A DNA stretch of 64,000 nt from positions 1,302,001 to 1,366,000 of the forward strand of contig JAZGUH010000331.1 in the NCBI GenBank assembly GCA_037893225.1. The letters run 5' to 3'. The notes under the pieces are model-generated. The model was given only the letters and a program-made list of their open reading frames with translations. It did no database searches and was not told the DNA's origin. Shown one piece after another: positions 1-8,478 of the stretch. Both the position numbers and the translations under genes were made by a program. Every line of letters starts with the position of its first letter. Position 1 is the stretch's first letter. The stretch is from Hippasteria phrygiana. Taxonomy: Eukaryota; Echinodermata; Asteroidea; Valvatida; Goniasteridae.

Positions 1-2
1 CT

Positions 3-194
3 TACGAAAAGTATAAAAATTGCGTTTTATCGAACGAATGCTATTCAAACAAGATGATTCGTTTTGGAACTGAGCGCCACATGATATACACGGAGGCTCA
101 AGTCAAGCAATCTTTAAATCCTTTAGATACGAAGAGATATATTTTACCTAATGGTATAGACACTCTGGCTTATGGTCATCGTTCTAACCTTTAG
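3..194 (+). CDS. C-terminal end of probable protein-primed DNA polymerase B (copy A, cut by window edge)
   Basis: An open frame enters from the left edge and ends with TAG at 192-194, giving 63 residues. The end contains the segment LNPLDTKRYILPNGIDTLAYG, which resembles the extreme C-terminus of Polinton/adintovirus-type family B DNA polymerases. These replicate the linear genome from a protein-primed terminus. The catalytic palm lies outside the window, so the call rests on this tail and on context: a capsid, ATPase and integrase cassette follows. It ends six bases before the stop of the convergent capsid-like gene. Copy B has no counterpart. It could instead be the tail of another replication protein. 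Confidence 0.5.
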   Translation, partial: YEKYKNCVLSNECYSNKMIRFGTERHMIYTEAQVKQSLNPLDTKRYILPNGIDTLAYGHRSNL

Positions 195-200
195 TCTATT

Positions 201-920
201 CTAGCCAGAACAAGACGATCGATAAATATCTACTCGAAAAATAAATATCTTATGGTGATTATCGATTAAAGCGCCGTCGCGGTCTCTGAAAGAAAAACTC
301 AGTTCGGGTATTTTACTCCTAATTAGCGGTATGACAGTTTTTCTTTTATTCTGGATAGTCGCTATTACATCCGAATCGGAGCTTTTATATATAATCGGTA
401 TAATGTATAACAAGTCCGTATAATTTCCGTTATAGAAATTATTAGACGTAGATAACTGATCGCAATGTAAAAAAATTGTATTAACGTAATTCATATTATA
501 ATACCCTACAAGTTCACCAGCATATATGGGCTCCCAAATACGGGGTACACCCAACACTTTTCGAGTATATAGATCGAATTTAATGATAACTTCACTACCC
601 GAACTAATAATACCGGCATTAAACATAATTTTTTTATTAATCTTGTCCACAGAAACTACAATAAAAGTTAATTTATTAAGTTCAGCTACTAACTCATCGA
701 TAGTATAATTTCTAGCTGGAATTACCATTTCACCGTTAGTTGAACCAGTGTTTTTATCTATTTCCCATCCTATAGTCATACGTTGAGTTATATTATAAAA
801 ACCGACGGTAAATATCGCGTTGTTTAAACTCATGCAGTAATCTCCCTTAGAGTTATCTATAGGTTTTGACAGTCTAAACGTTCGTTCGTTACTAGCCATT
901 TCAAAAACGTGCGATTCCAT
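201..920 (-). CDS. Capsid-like protein, tandem paralogue 1 (intact, 239 aa)
   Basis: This is an intact 239-residue frame starting MESHVFEMA. Two damaged relatives follow immediately on the same strand. All three share the N-terminal start, a central IPARNYTIDELVAELNKL-type segment, the block IFLHCDQLSTSNNFYNG, and a C-terminal LSFSFRDRDGALI segment. The alternation of short hydrophobic strands and the closing strand pattern resemble jelly-roll minor capsid, penton or fibre proteins of Polinton-like viruses; this is inference, not recognition of a named family. Its last 15 or so residues differ from those of the two relatives. The frame lies tail to tail with the polymerase fragment. No transmembrane segment is visible. 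Confidence 0.6.
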   Translation of the reverse strand: MESHVFEMASNERTFRLSKPIDNSKGDYCMSLNNAIFTVGFYNITQRMTIGWEIDKNTGSTNGEMVIPARNYTIDELVAELNKLTFIVVSVDKINKKIMFNAGIISSGSEVIIKFDLYTRKVLGVPRIWEPIYAGELVGYYNMNYVNTIFLHCDQLSTSNNFYNGNYTDLLYIIPIIYKSSDSDVIATIQNKRKTVIPLIRSKIPELSFSFRDRDGALIDNHHKIFIFRVDIYRSSCSG

Positions 921-951
921 TTTATAAAGCTTAAAAAAGCTTAAAAATCTT

Positions 952-1665
952 TTAGATTTTTTGTATTTTACCTATCGCCAAGTTAAAACTAATCTTTTTT
1001 TCTAGATTATCGATTAAAGTGCCGTCGCGGTCTCTGAAAGAAAAACTCAGTTAGGGTATTTTACTCTTAATTAGCGGTATGACAGTTTTTCTTTTATTCT
1101 GGACAGTCGCTATTACATCCGAATCGGAGCTTTTCGTTATCGGTATAACGTCTAACAAGTCCGTATAATTTCCGTTATAGAAATTATTAGACGTAGATAA
1201 CTGATCGCAATGTAAAAAAATTGCATTCAAGTAATTTATACTATAATATCCTACAAGTTCACCATCACGATCAGGGAACCAATTACGGGGTAGATCCAAC
1301 ACTTTTTGAGCATGTGGATCGAACTCAAGCCGAACATATTTATTCGAACTAATAATACCGACATTAAACATAATTTTTTTATTAATCTTGTCTACAGAAA
1401 CTACAATAAAAGTTAATTTATTAAGTTCAGCTACTAACTCATCGATAGTATAATTTCTAGCTGGAATTACCATTTCGCCGACAGTGTCACTACTGCCGCT
1501 AAATATTCGCCATCCTATAGTTATAGGTTGAGTTATATTATAAAAACCGCCGGTATACATCACGTTGTTTAAACTTATGCAGTAATCTCCCTCTGAGTTA
1601 TCTATAGGTTTTGGCAGACTAAAAGTTTGTTCGTTACTAGCCATTTCAAAAACGTGCGATTCCAT
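952..1665 (-). pseudogene. Capsid-like protein, tandem paralogue 2 (one nonsense codon)
   Basis: This second copy of the MESHVFEMA family would have 237 residues. Residues 1-204 are open, then TAA at 1051-1053 stands where paralogue 1 has a GAA codon. The same frame continues past the stop with the family's C-terminal segment (LSFSFRDRDGTLID and onward) to a TAA at 952-954. A single substitution therefore explains the break. The upstream spacer to paralogue 3 (1666-1698) is AT-rich and carries an AAGCTTAAAA-like motif also found upstream of paralogue 1. The proposed role is the same as paralogue 1: a virion structural protein. Confidence 0.6.
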
Positions 1666-1698
1666 TTTATTTAAGCTTAAAAAGCTTTAAAAAATCGC

Positions 1699-2374
1699 TT
1701 AAAATTTACCTATCGTCAAGTTAAAACTAATCATTTTTCCTCGATTATTTATTAAAGCGCCGTCTCGGTCTCTGATACTAAAGCTAAGTTGGTTTATCTT
1801 ATCACCCGCGAGTCTACGAGCGGCCAACCCTGCACGCTCGATAATCGTATTATCTCTTTTCGTTATCGGTATAATGTGTAACAAGTGCGTGCCTCTTCCG
1901 TTATAGAAATTATTAGACGTAGATAACTGATCGCAATGTAAAAAAATTGCATCGATAGGCATTGTATTATAATACCCTACGTAATCTACGCCAAAAACTA
2001 AGTTGTTTAATGTTTTTATCAAAGCGTAGAACGCTATTTTCTTCCGTTACATTTAAAGATATTTTTTTATTAAGTTTATCTACTGAGACTTCTAACCAAA
2101 CTAATTTACTGAGTCTCTCTTCGATCCAATCTATATCGTAATATCCAGCCGGAATATCAATTTTACCATCCGTACTACCCGTTTTTTTCCCAGTGTTTGG
2201 ATCGATTTGATGTATAAAATAGAGAATTTCGCTATTACTAGGCATATTATAAAACCCCGCGGTAAATATCGCGCTGTTTAAACTCATACTGTAATCTCTA
2301 TTAGAGTTATCTATAGGTTTTGACAAAGTAAACGTTTGTTCGCTACCAGCCATTTCAAAAACGTGCGATTCCAT
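1699..2374 (-). pseudogene. Capsid-like protein, tandem paralogue 3 (frameshifted)
   Basis: This is the third copy of the family, in two overlapping frames: 1967-2374 holds the N-terminal half and 1699-2022 the C-terminal half. The switch falls around 1980-2022, after a FDKNIK segment, and indicates one indel. The C-terminal half keeps IFLHCDQLSTSNNFYNG and LSFSIRDRDGALI. The copy is more divergent than the first two. It starts head to head with the plus-strand gene at 2416, and the 41-bp spacer must hold both promoters. Confidence 0.6.
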
Positions 2375-2415
2375 TTTATATTTAAATCTTATAAATAAGA
2401 TTTAAAATAAAAAAA
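2375..2415. promoter_or_regulatory. Divergent promoter spacer with perfect inverted repeat
   Basis: This 41-bp AT-rich spacer separates two start codons pointing away from each other. It contains a perfect inverted repeat, AAATCTTA at 2384-2391 and TAAGATTT at 2396-2403, with a 4-base centre. It is the only space available for regulation of both the capsid-like paralogue 3 and the 2416 gene, so a two-sided promoter is inferred. Confidence 0.4.
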
Positions 2416-3980
2416 ATGAAATTCACTCAACTTATGAAATTTTTAGACGTTAATAATCGAACGGTAACGAATGCTCCAGATATCGTGAATCTAGCTAGGG
2501 GCCAAGACGATACGCGAGTACGCCATACGAGCGACGAAGCAATTACCCCGGAGAGTACCCCGTTGAACATGCACTTGAGTCAACTTAGCATCATCGTAAA
2601 CACCAACGACAACAGGTCTTTTATCTCTCGACTAGTTGATATATTTAGCGCTTATAAAATGTCCGACATAAAACACGACGAACAAGTACAACGCTATGCA
2701 TCGGACCCCATGACGTTTTATCAAAATCAACTCAACTTCGCATTTTGGTGCGCGACGTCGGGTTGCGGCGTAGGACTAGACTTATTGCTTCATAAAAACC
2801 CCGTAATATCGGCTTTATTCAAGTTTCACGTATATTTCGCTATCAGAAAGATACTATACTTTCTAAAATGCCCAGTTCCAGGAGACAATATATTCGACGA
2901 TCTAAACAATAACATCGATAACGGCGCTTATATCGATACTTGTCGACGCTTTCAAGTCGATCCAAACGTGAGTTTTAAACAGACTGCGGACTTAACTTCT
3001 GGAGGATTAGGTACGGCGTATTATTACGATATAGACTCGCATAAATATATACCCGTACCCGGTAGAAATTATGACCCTCGCGAGCTCATCAATGAGCATG
3101 CCTCCGCTAAATACTCTGGCGCTACCTATATGGGTTTTGGAGAGTCGGGTGACGCATATCATTTTAGTAGCTATATACAGTCTCGTGGATCAGACAATCT
3201 GTAGACGTTGTACGACTTGGTTTTCGAGCTCTCATACGTCAGATGAGCTCGTTTACCGACGTTGGTATAGAAAAAATAAACGAAAGCGTTAGAACGTACG
3301 TGTACGCCATACTCGGTGCGCAAGCCCAAACAAAAACGAGTATACTAACTGCAGGTACCGGATTAGATGCACAAAGACAATTTGAAAATATAGTAGAAGA
3401 TATCATCGACAGCCCTACGGACTTAGAATCTTCTATAACCAGATTTCAAGATTCTTTACAGTACGCTAGAAGCTCGTTAAATTTTGTGATTAGCCCTGGA
3501 TTGTACTTAATTCCATCAAATATGGAGCTTTTAGTCGGTATTCACCAAGGTTATAATAATAATATACAGATAGCTACGCCCGGCGCGCCGATAGGATTAA
3601 ATATCAATTTGAACTCAGACGTCGTAGCTACGACCCCTCCACCGGCCCCAACACCTCCACCCTCACCCTCACCAACGCCAGAGCCATCCCAACCACCCCC
3701 TCAGCCACAAACCCCACAACCACCTCCGGATCCAGAGCCACAAACCCCACCACCCCCTCCATTTTCAGACGTACTCCCTACGGTCGTACGCCCTACGAGC
3801 GTAGCTACGCGAGTAGCTACGCAAGTACCCCCACCACCCCCTCCGCCACTCCCTACGGTCGTAGCTATACCTCCAACTCAACCGCCAGACTCGCACGAAC
3901 AAGAAAAAACTGCTTTAGTCGTTGGTTTAATTGCCGCTGCTGGAGTTGGGTATCTAGCTTACGATATTCTACGTCGCTGA
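2416..3980 (+). pseudogene. Proline-rich virion-type protein with C-terminal membrane anchor (copy A, one frameshift)
   Basis: Two abutting frames form one gene of about 520 codons: 2416-3204 (262 residues) and a second frame open from 3171 to 3980. Alignment with copy B places the indel at about 3168-3171. The product has a globular N-terminal half, a conserved middle (RTYVYAILGAQAQTKTS), about 75 residues rich in PPP/PTP/PEP, and a C-terminal hydrophobic helix (ALVVGLIAAAGVGYLAYDIL) followed by basic residues, so it is probably tail-anchored. I do not recognise the family. Placement before the integrase and capsid genes suggests a virion or membrane-associated structural role. The proline-rich DNA also carries an 18-bp repeat found elsewhere in the element. 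Confidence 0.6.
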
Positions 3981-4026
3981 AGAAGGTGGTAACTCAGTAT
4001 CTGACGGAACGACCATTAATTCTTTC

Positions 4027-4977
4027 TTAACGAACGAACGATCTCTTGGGGCCGTGAGTCAACCAGTACAACGCGGGCTGTCCGGGATTCGTCGCTCTTT
4101 TTTGTATCGTATACATTTCTAAGCTCCAAATAGGGTCGGTAGCTCTTCTTCTAACGTCTTTTTCGAGCTCTCCAGGAGCGTAAAGATATCTAACGATATC
4201 ATCATTTACGCTTAAAAGTTCTTCGGGGCTCTTGAGCCCTGAGGAACTCAATTGCTTTATTTCTAACTGAGACATAGCCGCTCGAGGAGTTAACGGTTCA
4301 CCTTTCATAGTCGATATCAATCTAGTTTCTTCGTCGTTTAACGCTTTTATGACATCGGGCAATCTTTTTACCCACTCGCGGCTACGCTCGGTAGGCTCTA
4401 ACATTTCTTGAGCGTATTGATGGCCAAATAATCTTTCGGCTATAAAAGTACGATTAAATCTTTCTACTATACCTTGAGCTCTATGATTACCAACCTCGCC
4501 TTTCTGTACTGCGACGTTGCGAGTCCGCATCAAAGTATTAAATTCAGCCATAAATTCTGTACCGGGGTCTACTTTTATCGTGAGAGGCCAAGACAAGGCC
4601 GATCTTTTGTAAATCTTTTTTATGGCCTCTACAACTTGAGTACTCGTTTTATTCGTCAAGGGTTCAGCTTCTTTATATCGAGTGGCCACATCGACGATTG
4701 TCAACGCGTATTTATATCGTTTAACTACATCGTGAGGTAGATACAACAGATCCGCTTGATGCATTTCATTGGGCCGCCCTATAACCTTATTGAGACTCGT
4801 AGGTCTCGCTATAAAACTGGGTGCTGGTAAATATATTTGCCACATGGCTTGTTTTCTCAACCAATTTCTAACGACTAATTCGGGTACGTTAGCTTTTAAC
4901 GACAATTTTTTTATAGCTCCTGCACCTTTCCAATATCCTTTAGGACTGTAAAATATTTTACTTAATTTTGTTTCCAT
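4027..4977 (-). CDS. Retroviral-type (rve) DDE integrase, copy A
   Basis: This 316-residue frame carries the retroviral integrase catalytic core: Asp76 in HQADLLYL, Asp137 in IKVDPGTEF, and Glu172 in QGIVERFNRT. The last two are 35 positions apart, as expected for the D,D(35)E fold. It would join element ends to chromosomal DNA, as in Polintons and adintoviruses. The N-terminal 50 residues are basic and helical, possibly a DNA-binding region. The C-terminus is shorter than in copy B: a tandem CGAA duplication near 4031-4040 shifts the frame and brings in an early stop, although the last shared codons remain readable downstream. The catalytic triad is intact. It is transcribed opposite to the capsid genes. 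Confidence 0.88.
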   Translation of the reverse strand: METKLSKIFYSPKGYWKGAGAIKKLSLKANVPELVVRNWLRKQAMWQIYLPAPSFIARPTSLNKVIGRPNEMHQADLLYLPHDVVKRYKYALTIVDVATRYKEAEPLTNKTSTQVVEAIKKIYKRSALSWPLTIKVDPGTEFMAEFNTLMRTRNVAVQKGEVGNHRAQGIVERFNRTFIAERLFGHQYAQEMLEPTERSREWVKRLPDVIKALNDEETRLISTMKGEPLTPRAAMSQLEIKQLSSSGLKSPEELLSVNDDIVRYLYAPGELEKDVRRRATDPIWSLEMYTIQKRATNPGQPALYWLTHGPKRSFVR

Positions 4978-5018
4978 TTTATTTTATACTTTGTAAAATT
5001 TTTAACGACTTATTAAAA

Positions 5019-5431
5019 ATGGCGGGGGTATTTATGATGATTGGTGGAGCTCTTGTAAACGCTTTAGCGTTTACAGGATCAAGCTTTATATTTTCTAAGC
5101 TCGGTGGTAGGTCGGACGAAGAACGTAAACGACACGATTTGGCTCTAGAACAATTAACTCAAGCTAAACAAGAGTGGGTGGAACAAAGAACCAAGGTTCT
5201 GGATTATCTAAACGATCGACTACATAAAGAAACCAGGGCTCAAAAAGATTTCAAAAATGTAGATGAGGCGTTGAGACTATATAAGAAGTAACCAGCGAAG
5301 ATATGCGATTACCTCGCGAACCTGTATTGTCGGACTTTTACGTACCCAGCGAAGGTCAAAAAGATGGTGAAATTGCATTTATCGTAGGAGGCACTGCTGT
5401 TTTAGGTTATTTAGTTTACAAGTTTGTTTAA
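5019..5431 (+). pseudogene. Small membrane/coiled-coil protein (copy A, one frameshift)
   Basis: The ATG at 5019 is preferred because copy B starts at the matching residue. The first 90 codons give an N-terminal hydrophobic segment (VFMMIGGALVNALAFTG) and then a highly charged helix. The frame stops at 5291, but the rest continues one base out of phase to TAA at 5429-5431, with a DFYVPSE segment and a second hydrophobic helix. A single-base loss at about 5284 explains this. The intact form is about 135 residues with membrane segments at both ends. The role is unknown. This gene points in the same direction as the capsid gene here, but in copy B it is inverted. Confidence 0.65.
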
Positions 5432-5478
5432 AAGTTTAAGTTTTTTTGCTTCTTATTTTTTTTGTTTCGTTAAGTAAA

Positions 5479-6756
5479 ATGAACGCAATTTATGGAAGCA
5501 AACTGAATCCACACAGAAGTTTACAAAATCCTCGAGCGTTGAAGGGGTTGAGACAATCGATGGTTATTACTCATAATCCTAGTACCGCAGGGGCTGGCAG
5601 TCTGTTGATCGTTGAATTTCCTATGTTGAGTCAAGACGATGTAGTCGTACCGGGTACTGTACGATTAGCTTTTAATATAGACTTAGAATCTGAAGGCACT
5701 GGCGAAGATGTTGCAAGAACTCTATATTATAACGTCGCACGAAATTTAATTAGTGGCGTAAGAATCAAACTAGAAGGTAAAGATTTCATAGCGTTTACGG
5801 ATGCCGATGTATATAACGCGTATAAAGACTTGTGGCGACCAGCCAGCGCGAACGATGCGTATCGAGGACTCGAAACTTCTAACGTTACGAAACTCAGAAT
5901 CGGCGCTAGTGATGGGATTGCTAGCGAGAATGGTGGAAAAGACAAAGCGATTGCCAACGCTTACGGTAATCGATATTACATTCCTCTAGATTTTGAAATG
6001 CTTACGGATCATCAGCCTTTTAGTCCATCGACGCTCAAAGATAGACTAACTTATGAATTTACATTTAACGATCACGCGAGCGTAGTAAAATCTACCGATG
6101 CTAACGCGAAGTATAAAATTTCGGGGTTAGATCTCGAGTTTGAAACGGTGACTAGTAAAACATTGGCTGATAGTATCAGACAAAAATATCGAGGTAAAAC
6201 TCATTTTCTATACGAAAAAGTTCAAAGATATACGGTTTTAACGTTAAACAAGTCCGATACTACTTGGAACATTAATCTTAATCAAGCCATTAGAAGTCTC
6301 AAAGGTATACTTCTTTTATTTAAAGAATCGGGCGAAAAAGATCCTCAAATTTTTTATAATCCAAAGATTGAAAAAGTAGACGTTACGATAGAGGGTAAGC
6401 CGAATCAATTGTATAGTCAGGGCATGAAGCGTTATCAACACTGGGATGAGATTACCAAGTTTTTCGGCGATTCTAATACAGAATTTGGTGCTAGCGTGTG
6501 CAAAGACTTAGACTTACACGATATGACGCTAGGAGATTACTTAAGCACTAGTTACGGTCTTTGGCTAGATACGAGGGTAACCGACGACAACAAAAGTCAC
6601 GGTTCTGGCAGAAAAATAGGAGACGTGGGTGGCGGTATTTCTCTCCATTTAGAAAGAGAGGCCGAGGCATCCGGTGGACTATCGTGTTACGTTTTCTTGG
6701 TGATGGATGGTCAGTTGGTTCTCGAAGATGGACGATTTAGCGGTAGTTACTCTTAA
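5479..6756 (+). CDS. Major capsid protein, probable double jelly-roll type (copy A)
   Basis: This is an intact frame of 425 residues from the ATG at 5479. That start is preferred over the upstream one at 5446 because copy B begins at the same MNAIYGSKLNP and the ATG follows an AT-rich leader. The protein is soluble and rich in beta-type sequence, with blocks RALKGLRQSMVITHNPST, DDVVVPGTVRL, VTIEGKPNQLYSQGM and VTDDNKSHGSGRKIGDVGGG. Its size, position next to the packaging ATPase, and conservation between copies fit the hexon-like major capsid protein of adintovirus/Polinton-like elements. A structure prediction would confirm the fold. It is the largest undamaged virion gene in the window. Confidence 0.72.
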   Translation: MNAIYGSKLNPHRSLQNPRALKGLRQSMVITHNPSTAGAGSLLIVEFPMLSQDDVVVPGTVRLAFNIDLESEGTGEDVARTLYYNVARNLISGVRIKLEGKDFIAFTDADVYNAYKDLWRPASANDAYRGLETSNVTKLRIGASDGIASENGGKDKAIANAYGNRYYIPLDFEMLTDHQPFSPSTLKDRLTYEFTFNDHASVVKSTDANAKYKISGLDLEFETVTSKTLADSIRQKYRGKTHFLYEKVQRYTVLTLNKSDTTWNINLNQAIRSLKGILLLFKESGEKDPQIFYNPKIEKVDVTIEGKPNQLYSQGMKRYQHWDEITKFFGDSNTEFGASVCKDLDLHDMTLGDYLSTSYGLWLDTRVTDDNKSHGSGRKIGDVGGGISLHLEREAEASGGLSCYVFLVMDGQLVLEDGRFSGSYS

Positions 6757-6781
6757 AAATAGTCCTTACTATTAAATAAGC

Positions 6782-7409
6782 ATGTTTCCAAAAGCACCAC
6801 ACTGCGCGATAATATGCGGTAGGACTAATTCGGGTAAAACCAAATATATTTTAGATCTATTAGAAACTGAGTATAAAGATCACTTTGAAAATATCGTAGT
6901 TATTTGTCCTACGTTGAGCAACAACAAGACTTATCGCGAGAGACGTTGGTTGTGGTTAGATCCCGAGATATACCTATGCGATTTAGAGGTAGAAAAGGTC
7001 TCTCAACGAAGCTTTAGAATTTTATAGAGCTCGATTTAAAGGATCGCACGTTCTATTTTTGATAGATGATTGTAGCTCGGAACAAGAAATAAAATATCGT
7101 AAGGCGGCGCTCGGGAAAAACACTTGCGTTTTAACAAAATTGGCGTTTAGCGGTAGGCACGACAATCACTACTGTTGGTTGATGACTCAAAAGTATAATT
7201 GCGTAATGACGGATTTTAGAGCTCAAACTGCATTTGTCGTATTGTTCTATTGTAAAGATAAAAATAGTTTCGATCAATGTCTCGATGAAAATGATGCGGT
7301 GCCTTTAGAAGAAAGATCGAGAATTAAAAAGATTTTAAGAGATGTGCCTTTTAGTAAATTATTGGTAAAAACTGATCCTCCTGTCTGTTGGCAGTTGATC
7401 TATAGTTGA
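6782..7409 (+). pseudogene. A32-type genome-packaging ATPase (copy A, one frameshift)
   Basis: The first frame (6782-7027) begins MFPKAPHCAIICGRTNSGKT; GRTNSGKT at residues 13-20 is the Walker A P-loop. The second frame, from about 7004 to 7409, contains the Walker B strand LFLIDDCSS and then TQKYNC and FSKLLVK. Both belong to one FtsK/HerA-superfamily A32-like ATPase of about 209 residues that would pump DNA into the capsid. Comparison with copy B shows that two bases are missing near 7002-7006, just before the NEALEFYR-equivalent segment. All recognisable motifs survive, split across frames. The gene starts 25 bases after the capsid gene stop. Confidence 0.8.
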
Positions 7410-7612
7410 TCTATTAGATAACTATTAGATAACTGTTAGATGATCTATTAGATAACTGTTAGATGATTTATAGATAACTGTTAGATAACTATTAGATAAC
7501 TATTAGATAACTATTAGATAACTGTTAAATAACTGTTAAATAACTGTTAAATAACTGTTAAATAACTGTTAGATGATCTATAGATAACTGATAGATTATC
7601 TAGTCATCTATA
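7395..7612. repeat. 11-bp tandem repeat array (copy A spacer)
   Basis: An array of about 16 imperfect units of ATAACTGTTAG / ATAACTATTAG / ATAACTGTTAA, interrupted by GATCTAT segments, fills the space between the ATPase stop and the next start. Its first unit overlaps the ATPase stop region. Copy B has an array of a different sequence at the same place. Confidence 0.85.
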
Positions 7613-7616
7613 AAAT

Positions 7617-7811
7617 ATGATAGAATATCTAGACCTATTATTAAAACTAGTAATAGCCATCAAGTTATCTTTATTTTCTTACGATTATATGTCTTGTAGA
7701 AATAAGATTAAAAAATATAGTTCTATTTTAAATGAGCAAATCGATAGAATCTCTAAGCACGTTATCTCAAGAACCTCATCCAACAGTAGCTGCTACGCCC
7801 ATAGGGCATAG
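7617..7811 (+). CDS. Small hydrophobic peptide (copy A, 64 aa)
   Basis: This short frame begins MIEYLDLLLKLVIAIKL, a likely membrane helix, followed by a Cys/Lys-rich stretch. Its last 80 bases overlap the start of the next gene in another frame. The start MIEY and the motif leading to LVIA are recognisable in copy B at 25,519, where the frame is broken by one extra base. Conservation of the first 35 or so residues argues that the peptide is real; the final residues inside the overlap are less certain. Function unknown. Confidence 0.45.
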   Translation: MIEYLDLLLKLVIAIKLSLFSYDYMSCRNKIKKYSSILNEQIDRISKHVISRTSSNSSCYAHRA

Positions 7812-8478
7812 CTTAGCGACGACCGTAGCTACGACCGTAGGGAGTACGAACGAGTCTCCAGATCCTAAAAATAGACTTTTAGGCGTAGTTGCTGGTGGTG
7901 ATTCTAAAAAATATTTCGGTAAAGAATACTCCGTTAATGAAATAGAGAGCTTGACCGCGGAAAAACAAGAAAAGCTATATAAAAGATACGAAGCCAAGCT
8001 CGGTAAAGAAATGATAGTCAGTTTGGGGGGTTGCGTGTTGACCCTTTACGCAAAAGCTTTAGGCGTGACTTTGCCGCTGGCTTCGCCATTTGGTTATAAA
8101 CGTTTAGATTCTGAAGAAGCCCTCGTTAACGACTTAGAAAAAGATCCCGTTATTTCTAGCAGCATGTCCAGTTTACTTTGCGAAGTGCATTACAATTATG
8201 GGGTTTATTTATCTCCTTTGGTGGCTATGTTGATCACTACTAAACATGTACAGGTAGATAGTAGTAATACAACAACAAATAATAATAGTATTACTATAAA
8301 AGATGAGTCTAGAAACGACAACGACGGATCAAGTAGCAGAGACTCCTCAGCCTCCCCAAGAGTCGGCTCAGCCCCCCCAAGAGACTCCCCAACCTCCACA
8401 AGAGCCGGCTCAGCCTCCCCAACCTCCCGAACAGTCGGCTCTAGCGAGAGTCACAAAAAAAAGAGTAAAAGACCCTAA
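7732..8478 (+). CDS. Conserved element protein with hydrophobic core, overlapping the next gene (copy A, 248 aa)
   Basis: This intact 248-residue frame begins MSKSIESLSTLSQ. It has a Ser/Thr-rich N-terminus, a conserved central block (KEMIVSLGGCVLTLYAKALG, then PLASPFGYK, then SLLCEVHYNYGVYLSPLVAM) with two moderately hydrophobic helices, and a Ser/Pro/Arg-rich tail ending KKKSKRP. The centre is well conserved in copy B; the tail is not. The last 176 bases also encode the N-terminus of the following gene in the +1 frame. I do not recognise the family. Its place between ATPase and coiled-coil genes suggests a virion or assembly role. Confidence 0.6.
   Translation: MSKSIESLSTLSQEPHPTVAATPIGHSLATTVATTVGSTNESPDPKNRLLGVVAGGDSKKYFGKEYSVNEIESLTAEKQEKLYKRYEAKLGKEMIVSLGGCVLTLYAKALGVTLPLASPFGYKRLDSEEALVNDLEKDPVISSSMSSLLCEVHYNYGVYLSPLVAMLITTKHVQVDSSNTTTNNNSITIKDESRNDNDGSSSRDSSASPRVGSAPPRDSPTSTRAGSASPTSRTVGSSESHKKKSKRP

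Noticed and set aside
526..708. Plus-strand frames inside the capsid-like genes
   Set aside because: Shadow of the minus-strand coding sequence; no independent conservation with the other paralogues.
3160..3204. Programmed frameshift in the proline-rich gene
   Set aside because: The shift is in the opposite direction in copy B and at a different site; better explained by independent decay.
3071..3292. Short basic frame overlapping the break in the proline-rich gene
   Set aside because: The two flanking frames match copy B; this third frame does not and merely spans the frameshift zone.
4474..4951. Plus-strand frames within the integrase gene
   Set aside because: Antisense shadow of a clear DDE integrase.
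7395..7612. Possible CRISPR array
   Set aside because: Units are 11 bp and contiguous without unique spacers; this is eukaryotic or viral tandem repeat DNA.
7732..8478. Adenovirus-type maturation protease
   Set aside because: No His/acidic/Cys catalytic arrangement is visible; the core is hydrophobic and not protease-like.
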